In this document: positions 1 to 6,177 of the stretch, in pieces
Numbering within the stretch: the first letter of the stretch is position 1
How the letters are laid out: each line of letters opens with the position of its first letter
Assembly (NCBI GenBank): GCA_016791325.1
Contig: JAEUMU010000171.1
Span: 1 to 6,177 of the forward strand
Length of the DNA stretch: 6,177 nt
Source of the DNA: Hyphomonadaceae bacterium
Lineage (GTDB): Bacteria; Pseudomonadota; Alphaproteobacteria; Caulobacterales; Aquidulcibacteraceae
Reading direction: 5' to 3'
Made by a program: the position numbers and the translations under genes
Notes under the pieces: generated by a model
Database searches by the model: none
Told to the model about the DNA's origin: nothing
What the model saw: the letters and a program-made list of their open reading frames with translations, nothing else

Positions 1-2480
1 AACTGCTCGAAAGCGCCGCCGCGGCGGAGGAAGTGCATTGGCATCTGCTGCGCGATCTCGTGCACGAACGCGAACTCGCCAAGCATTGGGAAGCTTCGGC
101 CTCGTTTCTTGATATCGTCGCGCGCTACTGGCCGCAGCGCCTGCGCGCCGATGGCCTGGCCGATCCGGGCGCACGCCGTTCGGGCCTTCTGTTGGCGCTG
201 ACGGCGGAGTGGGAACGCGCGCCGCCGCAGCGCCCCGTCGTGATCGCCGGCTCCACAGGCTCGATCGCCGCCACGCGCGCCGTCATGGCGGCGGCGGCGC
301 GCCTGCCGCGCGGGGTCGTCGTGCTGCCCGGGCTTGATGCGGAACTCGATGAAGCGAGTTGGTCGCTTATTGGCGATCAGCACCCACAATTTGCTCTCAA
401 AGCGACGCTGCAATCGTTGGGGATCGGACGCAGCGACGTGCCGGAGTTGGGCGCGGAATCCGCCCTGGGGCGTTCGCGGCGCGTGCTGTTGCGCGAAGCG
501 TTGGCGCCGGCGGAGCGCACTGCAGATTGGCTGGAGCGCTTGGCCGGCGCCGGCGGAGCCGCTTTCGTGGAGGCGGGCGTGCAGGGGGTGCGCCTGGTCG
601 AAGCCGCCACCGAGGATGAGGAGGCCGCGGCCGTCGCGCTGTTGCTGCGCGAAACGCTTGAAACCGAAGGCCGCACCGCAGCGATGGTGACGCCTGATGT
701 TTCCCTTGCCCGCCGTGTCGAGGCGAAGCTGATGCGGTGGGGCGTATTGCCGGCGGTGTCGCACGGGCGCCCCCTGCGCGAGAGCGAAGCCGGGGTGTTG
801 ATCTGTTTGTTGTGTGAACTGGCGCGCGACGCGAGCGAGCCGGTGGCGCTGGCGGCCTTGCTGAAGCACCCGCGCGTCTCGCTTGCGGATGACGCCGACG
901 CCCTCGCTATGCTGGAGCACGAGGGGCTGCGTGGCCCACGCCGGCACGAGTCTCTGGCCGAACTCGCGGCGCTGGATACTTTGAAGCCCTGGGCGCGCGC
1001 GCAGGAGCTGGTGCGCAAGATAGAGTCCGCGCTCGCCCCCTTGATCGTGGCGATGGAAAGCGCAGCGCTCACGCTTGCCGCGTTCGCCGATGCGCTGACG
1101 AACGCGGCAGAAGCGCTTTGCACCGCCCCCTGGACCGGGGCCGATGGCGAGGCTGCCGCCGCCGTGCTGCGCGAGGCGATCGAGCATGGCGAAGAGCTTG
1201 GCCCAGTCGCGCCACACGCCGCTCCGCGTGTGCTGATGCAGCTCATGCACACGCGCGAAGTTCCGCCCGCGCCCGGTGGCGATCCGCGGATCGCCATTTG
1301 GGGGCCGCTGGAGGCGCGCTTGCAGCGGCGCGATCTCATGATCCTCTCCGGCCTAAATGAAGGGGTTTGGCCTCAGCCAGCGCCCGAGGATCCCTTTCTT
1401 TCGCGGGCCATGCGTCAAACCTTGGGATTGCCCGCCCACGATCAGCGCATCGGCTTGGCGGCGCATGATTTCGCGCAGCTGATTAGCGCGCCCGACGTCG
1501 TTCTCACGCGCGCCCTTCGCCGCGATGGCGCGCCCACCCTGGCTTCGCGGTGGGTTTGGCGGCTTAAGACTCTGATTCAAGGCGCCCAGAAGCGCCTGGT
1601 TGGCGCGCCGGATTTGCTTTCGTGGGCCGCGGCCCTCGATGCGCCGCAGGCCGAGCGCACGGTGCGCCCGCCACGGCCGACGCCCCCCGCCGATCAGCGC
1701 CTCAAGCGCATCAGCGTCACCCAAGTCGAGCAACTGATCCGCGATCCATACGCCGTTTACGCTCGCCGTATTCTGCGCCTGGAGCCGCTTCGCGCCGTGG
1801 GCATGGTCGCTTCCTACGCCGAGCGCGGCAGCGCCGTTCACCGCGCGATCGAACGTTTTGAAGATGGCGATGATCACGCCTTGCTGTCTGCGTTGCTGGA
1901 CGAAGAACTCGCCCGTCACGGGGTGGCCGCTGATCGCCGCGCGGCGGAGCGCGCGCGGCTGATGGCGTCTGTGTCCGCGTTGATTGCATGGTTTGCTCAA
2001 CGGCGCGCCAAGGGCGCGCAGGTGTTTCGCGAGAAGAAGGGGGTGATGATAGTTGAAGGTGTGGAGCTTTCCGGCATCGCCGATCGCATAGAGATCGCCT
2101 CTGGCCATGCGGCTATTCTTGATTTCAAAACCGGCGCGCCGCCAAGTGATGGTCAGGTCAAGAGCGGCCTGGCGCCCCAACTGCCGCTGGAGGCGGCTAT
2201 GCTCGCGCGTGGGGTATTTGAAGGCGTGCCCGCCGCGCAAACCACCGAATTGCTCTACTGGCGTTTCGGCAACGCCGACCCCACCCCTCGCGTGCTCGGC
2301 GTCGACCCCATGGAGGAGGCTCAGAACGCGCATGCCGAATTGGCCGCGCTGCTCAGGCAATACGCCAAACCTAGCCAGCCATTCCTCTCCAAGCCGCGCG
2401 TGCAGTTCTTCAATCGCTATGCCGATTTCGACCATCTGGCGCGGCGCAAGGAATGGGCGGATGCGGAGGGCGAAGATTGA
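1..2480 (+). CDS. addB: AddB, double-strand break repair helicase-nuclease subunit (5' partial)
   Basis: AddB is the partner of AddA in the cytoplasmic AddAB complex, which unwinds and degrades DNA ends before RecA-mediated recombination. The frame is open to the window edge (first full codon at 3), so the GTG at 33 is internal and the true start lies upstream. About 825 residues are visible; alphaproteobacterial AddB is usually about 1,000, so roughly 150–200 N-terminal residues are missing. The helicase-like part shows family blocks: AGSTGS and LPGLD (about 246–338), a TPD...RRVEAKLMRWG block (about 675–760), and IWGPLEARL...LSGLNEGVWP followed by RIGLAAHDF (1296–1475). The C-terminal RecB-type nuclease begins with ISVTQVEQLIRDPYAVYAR (from 1710). 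Its GSAVH histidine (1839–1841), GIADRIE aspartate (2082–2084), LDFKTG aspartate and lysine (2121–2129) and QLPLEA (from 2178) are all intact. No cysteines occur in the C-terminal half, so the Fe-S cluster known from Firmicute AddB is absent. The stop overlaps the addA start. The identification is firm. Confidence 0.96.
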   Translation, partial: LLESAAAAEEVHWHLLRDLVHERELAKHWEASASFLDIVARYWPQRLRADGLADPGARRSGLLLALTAEWERAPPQRPVVIAGSTGSIAATRAVMAAAARLPRGVVVLPGLDAELDEASWSLIGDQHPQFALKATLQSLGIGRSDVPELGAESALGRSRRVLLREALAPAERTADWLERLAGAGGAAFVEAGVQGVRLVEAATEDEEAAAVALLLRETLETEGRTAAMVTPDVSLARRVEAKLMRWGVLPAVSHGRPLRESEAGVLICLLCELARDASEPVALAALLKHPRVSLADDADALAMLEHEGLRGPRRHESLAELAALDTLKPWARAQELVRKIESALAPLIVAMESAALTLAAFADALTNAAEALCTAPWTGADGEAAAAVLREAIEHGEELGPVAPHAAPRVLMQLMHTREVPPAPGGDPRIAIWGPLEARLQRRDLMILSGLNEGVWPQPAPEDPFLSRAMRQTLGLPAHDQRIGLAAHDFAQLISAPDVVLTRALRRDGAPTLASRWVWRLKTLIQGAQKRLVGAPDLLSWAAALDAPQAERTVRPPRPTPPADQRLKRISVTQVEQLIRDPYAVYARRILRLEPLRAVGMVASYAERGSAVHRAIERFEDGDDHALLSALLDEELARHGVAADRRAAERARLMASVSALIAWFAQRRAKGAQVFREKKGVMIVEGVELSGIADRIEIASGHAAILDFKTGAPPSDGQVKSGLAPQLPLEAAMLARGVFEGVPAAQTTELLYWRFGNADPTPRVLGVDPMEEAQNAHAELAALLRQYAKPSQPFLSKPRVQFFNRYADFDHLARRKEWADAEGED
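2465..2470 (+). promoter_or_regulatory. Ribosome binding site that fixes the addA start
   Basis: GGAGGG lies inside the last codons of addB and ends 6 nt before the TTG at 2477. This spacing is good for that TTG. The upstream in-frame ATG at 2453 has only AAGGA directly abutting it (2448–2452), with no spacer. The site therefore favours initiation at TTG 2477 and coupling of addA translation to ribosomes finishing addB. Confidence 0.75.
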
Positions 2481-5400
2481 GCGCCGCCGATAACGCCCAG
2501 CGCGCTGCCGCCAATCCTGCGGATTCGGTGTTCGTTACCGCCAATGCCGGGTCGGGGAAAACCAAAGTCCTCGTCGATCGCATCGCGCGCCTGTTGCTCG
2601 AGGGCTCCAGGCCGTCAGCGTTTCTCTGTATCACATACACCAAGGCCGCCGCAGCAGAGATGCAGCGACGCTTGTTCGAGCGCCTGGGCGCGTGGTGCGT
2701 GGCTGATGACGGCACGCTCGCCGCCGAACTGGCCCAGCTCGGCGCTCCGAACGCCAAGCTGAGTGACGCCCGCGCACTTTTTGCCCGCGCCTTGGAGACC
2801 CCAGGCGGCTTAAAGATTCAAACCATCCACGCCTTCTGCGAACGCCTCCTGGCGCGCTTCCCGCTGGAAGCCAGCGTGCCTCCCGGTTTCCAGATCGCCG
2901 ATGAAGCGCGCGCTGCGGCGCTGTTGGCGCAGGCGCGCGCGCGCGCAGCTCTCAGCGCCGAGGCTGAGCATGCGGCCGCGTTTGAGCGCTTCGCCACTCG
3001 TCTCTACGGTGAGGGGTTGGAGGCGTTGCTGAATAGGCTGGCCTTGCGCCGCGCGGAGTTTCGCCGGTTCGCGCAGCAGCATCAGGGCGCACTTTTCGCC
3101 GAAACCTTCATCAAGAATCGTCACGGCGTGCGGCTTGGCGCCGAGGAATACAGCCGTTCCTGGCTCGCGCGGCAGGATTGGTCGGCGCTGCGCCGCGCAG
3201 CCGAGGCCTTGGGCCAATCAAGCGCCAATAACGTGAAGACCGCCCAGCGCATCGCCGCCGCATTGACCGCGTTCGATCGCGAACCCGCCGCTGAGGCGGC
3301 GGCGGCGCTAATCCGCGTCGCCATAAAGGGCGATGGCGAAGCCTACGCCGCGCTCGTCACCAAGACTTTGGCGGCCGGACAACCATGGCTCGGCCCGTTT
3401 CTGGACCGGTTGGTGGAAAGCTGTGTGGAAGCGCGCGCGGCGCTCAACGCGATCGAGCGCGCGGAGGATGCGTGCGCGGCGCTCAATCTCGCCCTGAAAC
3501 TCGATGGCGCCTACACCGCCGCAAAGCATCTCGCCGGCGCGCTCGATTTCGACGATCTGATCGCCCACGCGCACGATCTCCTGCAGAAGGCCGACGCCGC
3601 GCCGTGGGTTCTTTACAAGCTCGATGGCGGACTTGATCACATCCTCATCGACGAAGGCCAAGATACGAGTCCCAACCAGTGGGAGTTGGTGACCCCGCTG
3701 CTGGATGAGTTTTTCGCCGGCGCCGGCGCGCGCCAAAAGCCTCGCACAGCCTTTACGGTGGGGGATTACAAGCAAAGCATCTACGCTTTCCAAGGCGCTG
3801 ATCCTGATCGCTTCCTGAGCGAAGCTCAAAACCTCGAACGCCGCGCCCGGCGCGCCAAGCAAGGCTTTGCCGGCCCGACGCTCGAGACTTCCTTTCGCTC
3901 CACGCCGGAGGTGCTGCAAGCGGTGGATCAGACGCTGCGCGGCAAAGATATCGCACCCGGCGCACCGGATAAGTTCAACGAAGTGCATCACCTTGCGGCG
4001 CGCAAGAAAGAGGCTGGCCTTGTCGAGGTTTGGCCGTTGGCGAAAAAGCCTGAGACGAAGCAGCATAAGCCTTGGGATGCGCCCCAGGACGTCGAGTTCG
4101 AAGCCAGCGTGCACGTGGTGCTGGCGCGGGCGATCGCACGGCGCGCCAAGCAGTGGATCGATGCGGGGGAAGCCGTGTGGGAGAATGGCGTGCTGCGTCC
4201 GATGCGCGCCGGCGATATTCTCGTTCTGGTCCGCACCCGCGCGGCCTTGTTTCGTGAGTTGATAAAAGCCTTCAAGCGCCAGGGTTTTCCCGTGGCCGGC
4301 GCTGACCGTATGGTCTTGCGCGATGAACTCGCCGTGGAGGATTGCCTGGCTCTGATGCGCGTGGCGCTCGATCCGGCCGACGATCTATCGCTGGCGTGCG
4401 TGCTCAAAGGGCCATGGTGCGATCTGACGGATGATGATCGCGACCTTTTCCCCTTGGCCTACGGCCGTGCGCGCGGCGAAACACTCCACGCGCGACTGAT
4501 GGCGAGCGCCGAGCCCCGCTTTGCCTTCGCCCGCGCCTTTGTGCGCGAGCTCACCGCCCGGCGCGGCCAAGAGCCGTTTGCGTTTCTCTCTTGGGCGCTT
4601 GAGGGGATGCACGGCGGCGAAACCGGCTGGCGCCGTGTGTTCGCCCGGTTGGGCATGGAATCGCGAGACCCGCTGCAGGAGCTGCTGCAGCGTGCCCTCA
4701 AGCCCTCCGCGCATGCGGCGGCGACGTTGCAGCGCTTTCTCTTTGAGGTCGAGTTTGACGCAGGACAAGTCAAGCGCGAGTTGGAGGCCGAGACCGGCGC
4801 GGTGCGCGTGATGACGGTTCACGGCGCCAAGGGCTTGGAGGCGCCCGTCGTTATCCTCCCGGATTCCACCGGGCGTGTTGAAGCCGAATTCGAAGACAAC
4901 CTGCTCTTCACCAAACAAGGCCCGTATTTCAGCCAGCGCAAAAAAGATGACGACGCTGTCGGCGCGCGTCTTCGTAGCGAACACGAAGCGCGCATGGAGG
5001 GGGAGCATTGGCGCCTCCTGTATGTGGCGATGACGCGTGGGCGCGATCGTCTTGTCGTTTGCGGGGCCGAGCGCGGCAATGTCTCTGCTGGTGAACATGA
5101 CAAGGCTTGGCGGCTCGCGGTTCAGCAAGGCTTGGAGCGGGCTGGGGCGACGCCCTGCGAAACGCCGTTTGGCGAAGGCTTGCGCTTGGGCGCTGTGCTA
5201 ACCGCGCCCGGCGGGGAGGCCTCCCATGAAGCGGCGCCGCGCTTGCCTGCGTGGGCGCAAGCGCCCGCGCCCGGCGCCCGCGTTGAAGTCGCCGCGCCCT
5301 CGCGCGTCGTTCATATCGATCCCGCGCTGTTTTCTCCACGCGGCGATGGGCGGCTGCGCTTTCAGCGCGGGCGGCTGATCCATAGCTTGCTGCAACGCTT

Positions 5401-5857
5401 GCCCGACTTAGCGCCGGAGCGTCGTGAAGCTGCGGCGTACGCTTGGCTTGCGCGCCAAGGCGTGGCGGAGGATCTCGCCGCTGCGCTTACGCGCGAAGCG
5501 CTCGATGTAATCGGCGACGCGCGCTTCGCAGCCGTGTTCGGTCCTGCGAGCCGCGCGGAAGCGCCGATCGTGGGTGCAGTCGGAAGCAAGGCTGTTCGCG
5601 GCGTGGTTGATCGGCTCATGGTCGAGGATGCCCGTGTTCTCGTGCTCGACTACAAGACCGACCGCCCCGCCCCGCGCGATGTCGTCAATGCGCCGGAACC
5701 TTATGTGCTGCAGATGGCGCTCTATCGCGCTGTGCTGCGCCAGATATTTCCCGCCCATAGCGTTGCCTGCGCACTGCTATGGACCGAGGCGCCGCACCTT
5801 ATGGCGCTGCCGGAGGATCGCCTTGATGCTGCGCTGCACGCTTACGTCAGCGGTTGA
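2477..5857 (+). CDS. addA: AddA, double-strand break repair helicase-nuclease subunit
   Basis: AddA is the ATP-driven 3'-5' motor of AddAB and carries one of its two nucleases. From TTG 2477 it is 1,126 residues, within the usual range for alphaproteobacterial AddA. UvrD/SF1A motifs in order: Q-motif Gln8; Walker A ANAGSGKT (22–29); Ia FLCITYTKAAAAEM (49–62); IQTIHAFCERLL (from 114); LDFDDLI (356–362); motif II DEGQD (392–396); III GDYKQSIYAFQGA (429–441); IV LETSFRST (469–476); V MTVHGAKGLE (779–788); VI LLYVAMTRGRDRL (847–859). The C-terminal RecB-type nuclease has RGRLIH with His969, GVVDRL with Asp1045, LDYKT with Asp1058 and Lys1060, and QMALY from Gln1079. All the expected catalytic residues are present. 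Starting at the TTG gives MSAADNAQRAAANP, which matches the family N-terminus; the ATG at 2453 would add MGGCGGRR, which does not look conserved. The gene overlaps addB by 4 nt, consistent with an operon. Motif II has Gly where Ala is usual. The identification is very sure; the start is likely. Confidence 0.97.
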   Translation: MSAADNAQRAAANPADSVFVTANAGSGKTKVLVDRIARLLLEGSRPSAFLCITYTKAAAAEMQRRLFERLGAWCVADDGTLAAELAQLGAPNAKLSDARALFARALETPGGLKIQTIHAFCERLLARFPLEASVPPGFQIADEARAAALLAQARARAALSAEAEHAAAFERFATRLYGEGLEALLNRLALRRAEFRRFAQQHQGALFAETFIKNRHGVRLGAEEYSRSWLARQDWSALRRAAEALGQSSANNVKTAQRIAAALTAFDREPAAEAAAALIRVAIKGDGEAYAALVTKTLAAGQPWLGPFLDRLVESCVEARAALNAIERAEDACAALNLALKLDGAYTAAKHLAGALDFDDLIAHAHDLLQKADAAPWVLYKLDGGLDHILIDEGQDTSPNQWELVTPLLDEFFAGAGARQKPRTAFTVGDYKQSIYAFQGADPDRFLSEAQNLERRARRAKQGFAGPTLETSFRSTPEVLQAVDQTLRGKDIAPGAPDKFNEVHHLAARKKEAGLVEVWPLAKKPETKQHKPWDAPQDVEFEASVHVVLARAIARRAKQWIDAGEAVWENGVLRPMRAGDILVLVRTRAALFRELIKAFKRQGFPVAGADRMVLRDELAVEDCLALMRVALDPADDLSLACVLKGPWCDLTDDDRDLFPLAYGRARGETLHARLMASAEPRFAFARAFVRELTARRGQEPFAFLSWALEGMHGGETGWRRVFARLGMESRDPLQELLQRALKPSAHAAATLQRFLFEVEFDAGQVKRELEAETGAVRVMTVHGAKGLEAPVVILPDSTGRVEAEFEDNLLFTKQGPYFSQRKKDDDAVGARLRSEHEARMEGEHWRLLYVAMTRGRDRLVVCGAERGNVSAGEHDKAWRLAVQQGLERAGATPCETPFGEGLRLGAVLTAPGGEASHEAAPRLPAWAQAPAPGARVEVAAPSRVVHIDPALFSPRGDGRLRFQRGRLIHSLLQRLPDLAPERREAAAYAWLARQGVAEDLAAALTREALDVIGDARFAAVFGPASRAEAPIVGAVGSKAVRGVVDRLMVEDARVLVLDYKTDRPAPRDVVNAPEPYVLQMALYRAVLRQIFPAHSVACALLWTEAPHLMALPEDRLDAALHAYVSG
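2933..2946 (+). repeat. (GC)7 alternating dinucleotide tract inside addA
   Basis: Fourteen bases of uninterrupted GC alternation encode part of an Ala/Arg-rich stretch (AQARARAALSAE) in a poorly conserved helical region between helicase motifs I and II. It probably reflects GCG/CGC codon preference. The reading frame is intact across it. Confidence 0.8.
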
Positions 5858-5882
5858 AACCTTCATCGGACGACCCTAAATG
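5854..5882 (+). promoter_or_regulatory. Weak candidate promoter for trxA
   Basis: TTGAAA (5854–5859) resembles a sigma-70 type -35 box (5 of 6 to TTGACA). After 17 nt comes TAAATG (5877–5882), a poor -10 match (3 of 6 to TATAAT). It overlaps the addA stop and would place a transcript start about 30 nt before the trxA start. trxA is commonly expressed at a much higher level than addAB, so an own promoter is plausible, but the sequence support is thin. Read-through from addA is the alternative, since no terminator-like hairpin with a T-run separates the genes. Confidence 0.2.
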
Positions 5883-5906
5883 AACCCCACTGCGCAGAGT
5901 GCTGTG

Positions 5907-5912
5907 AAGGAG
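5907..5912 (+). promoter_or_regulatory. Ribosome binding site of trxA
   Basis: AAGGAG ends 9 nt before the ATG at 5922, which is a strong Shine-Dalgarno match at suitable spacing. It decides between two in-frame ATG codons: the other, at 5880, has no purine-rich site at the right distance and would add 14 residues that are not part of the thioredoxin fold. Confidence 0.8.
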
Positions 5913-5921
5913 TTCCTGGCC

Positions 5922-6177
5922 ATGGCCACCACCAAGATTACGGACGATAGTTTCGACGCCGATGTGTTGCGCTCGGGCCGTCCGGTGCTGGTGGATTTTT
6001 GGGCGGAATGGTGCGGGCCCTGCAAGCAGATCGGCCCGGCGCTGGAAGAGATCGCCACGGAAATGGGTGAGCGCGTGGTTGTGGCCAAGCTCAACATCGA
6101 TGAGAATCCGATGACGCCCGGCAAGTACGGCGTCCGCGGCATCCCGACTCTCATGGTATTCAAGGACGGCAAGGTCG
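5922..6177 (+). CDS. trxA: Thioredoxin TrxA (3' partial)
   Basis: This is a small cytoplasmic dithiol oxidoreductase that reduces protein disulfides, for example in ribonucleotide reductase, and is itself recycled by NADPH-dependent thioredoxin reductase. The visible 85 residues begin [19 protein letters not shown], with no signal peptide. They hold the buried Asp25, the active site WCGPCK (Trp30, Cys31, Cys34, Lys35), and the GIPTL loop with the cis-proline Pro75, followed by MVFKDGK. Thioredoxins are usually 105–110 residues, so about 20–25 residues, including the last strand and helix, lie beyond the window. The start was chosen for AAGGAG 9 nt upstream and for the fit to the family length. 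It lies 64 nt after addA on the same strand, as in many alphaproteobacteria. The cytoplasmic TrxA assignment is firm: the WCGPC motif, canonical N-terminus and lack of a leader argue against a periplasmic thioredoxin-like protein. Confidence 0.96.
   Translation, partial: MATTKITDDSFDADVLRSGRPVLVDFWAEWCGPCKQIGPALEEIATEMGERVVVAKLNIDENPMTPGKYGVRGIPTLMVFKDGKV

Noticed and set aside
33..35. GTG at 33 as the addB start
   Set aside because: The frame is open to the window edge, with family-like sequence (LLESAAAAEE) before it, and the protein would lack the conserved N-terminal region.
377..1339. Minus-strand open frame (320 codons), Ser/Ala/Arg-rich
   Set aside because: It is a low-complexity shadow of addB with no domain, and the sense frame has clear homology.
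1353..2435. Long minus-strand open frame (360 codons) opposite addB
   Set aside because: It is antisense to the conserved AddB nuclease region, and its translation shows no recognisable domain. Long antisense frames are expected in GC-rich genes with strong third-position bias.
2107..2493. Plus-strand open frame of 128 codons across the addB/addA junction
   Set aside because: It is out of frame with both well-supported genes, and its composition is Arg/Pro/Cys-rich as in off-frame GC-rich translations.
3308..4114. Minus-strand open frame (268 codons) opposite addA
   Set aside because: It overlaps AddA motifs II and III on the other strand and has no recognisable product.
4385..5128. Minus-strand open frame (247 codons) opposite addA
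   Set aside because: It is a shadow of AddA motifs V and VI, with no independent support.
5888..5901. Small inverted repeat CACT...AGTG before trxA, containing the palindrome CTGCGCAG
   Set aside because: A 4-bp stem with a 6-nt loop and no T-run is too weak for a terminator, and an 8-bp palindrome is expected by chance in GC-rich DNA.
5880..5921. ATG at 5880 as the trxA start
   Set aside because: It is in frame, but has no Shine-Dalgarno at suitable distance; it adds 14 residues outside the thioredoxin fold, while ATG 5922 has AAGGAG 9 nt upstream.

Overview
The window is a high-GC chromosomal segment holding the end of one gene, one complete gene and the start of a third. All three lie on the + strand in the order addB–addA–trxA. 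Protein sequence, gene order and strong G/C bias at third codon positions all point to an alphaproteobacterium. Caulobacterales/Hyphomonadaceae-like is my best guess, but it is inference. The addB-addA-trxA order (often followed by folC) is a recurrent chromosomal arrangement in that class. I see no RNA gene, insertion sequence, CRISPR array, prophage trace or composition shift.

Layout: positions 1–2480 are the 3' part of addB, whose 5' end lies outside the window. Positions 2477–5857 are a complete addA. It starts at a TTG codon that overlaps the addB stop (TTGA) and sits 6 nt after a strong GGAGGG ribosome binding site. Positions 5858–5921 are a 64-nt gap with a clear ribosome binding site and a weak promoter candidate. 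Positions 5922–6177 are the first 85 codons of trxA, cut by the window end.

Function: AddA (UvrD-type helicase plus RecB-type nuclease) and AddB (degenerate helicase fold plus a second RecB-type nuclease) form the AddAB helicase-nuclease. This enzyme resects double-strand breaks to 3' single-stranded tails for RecA loading; it is the counterpart of RecBCD. All expected catalytic residues are visible in both nuclease domains, and all the main helicase motifs are visible in AddA, so the complex looks functional. The overlapping start suggests translational coupling, which fits a 1:1 heterodimer. TrxA is a housekeeping disulfide reductase; its place next to addAB is conserved synteny rather than evidence of a shared biochemical role.

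This is an ordinary housekeeping repair locus. I found no sign of an undescribed system. The points most worth a second look are the addA start codon and the lack of the iron-sulfur cysteines in AddB.
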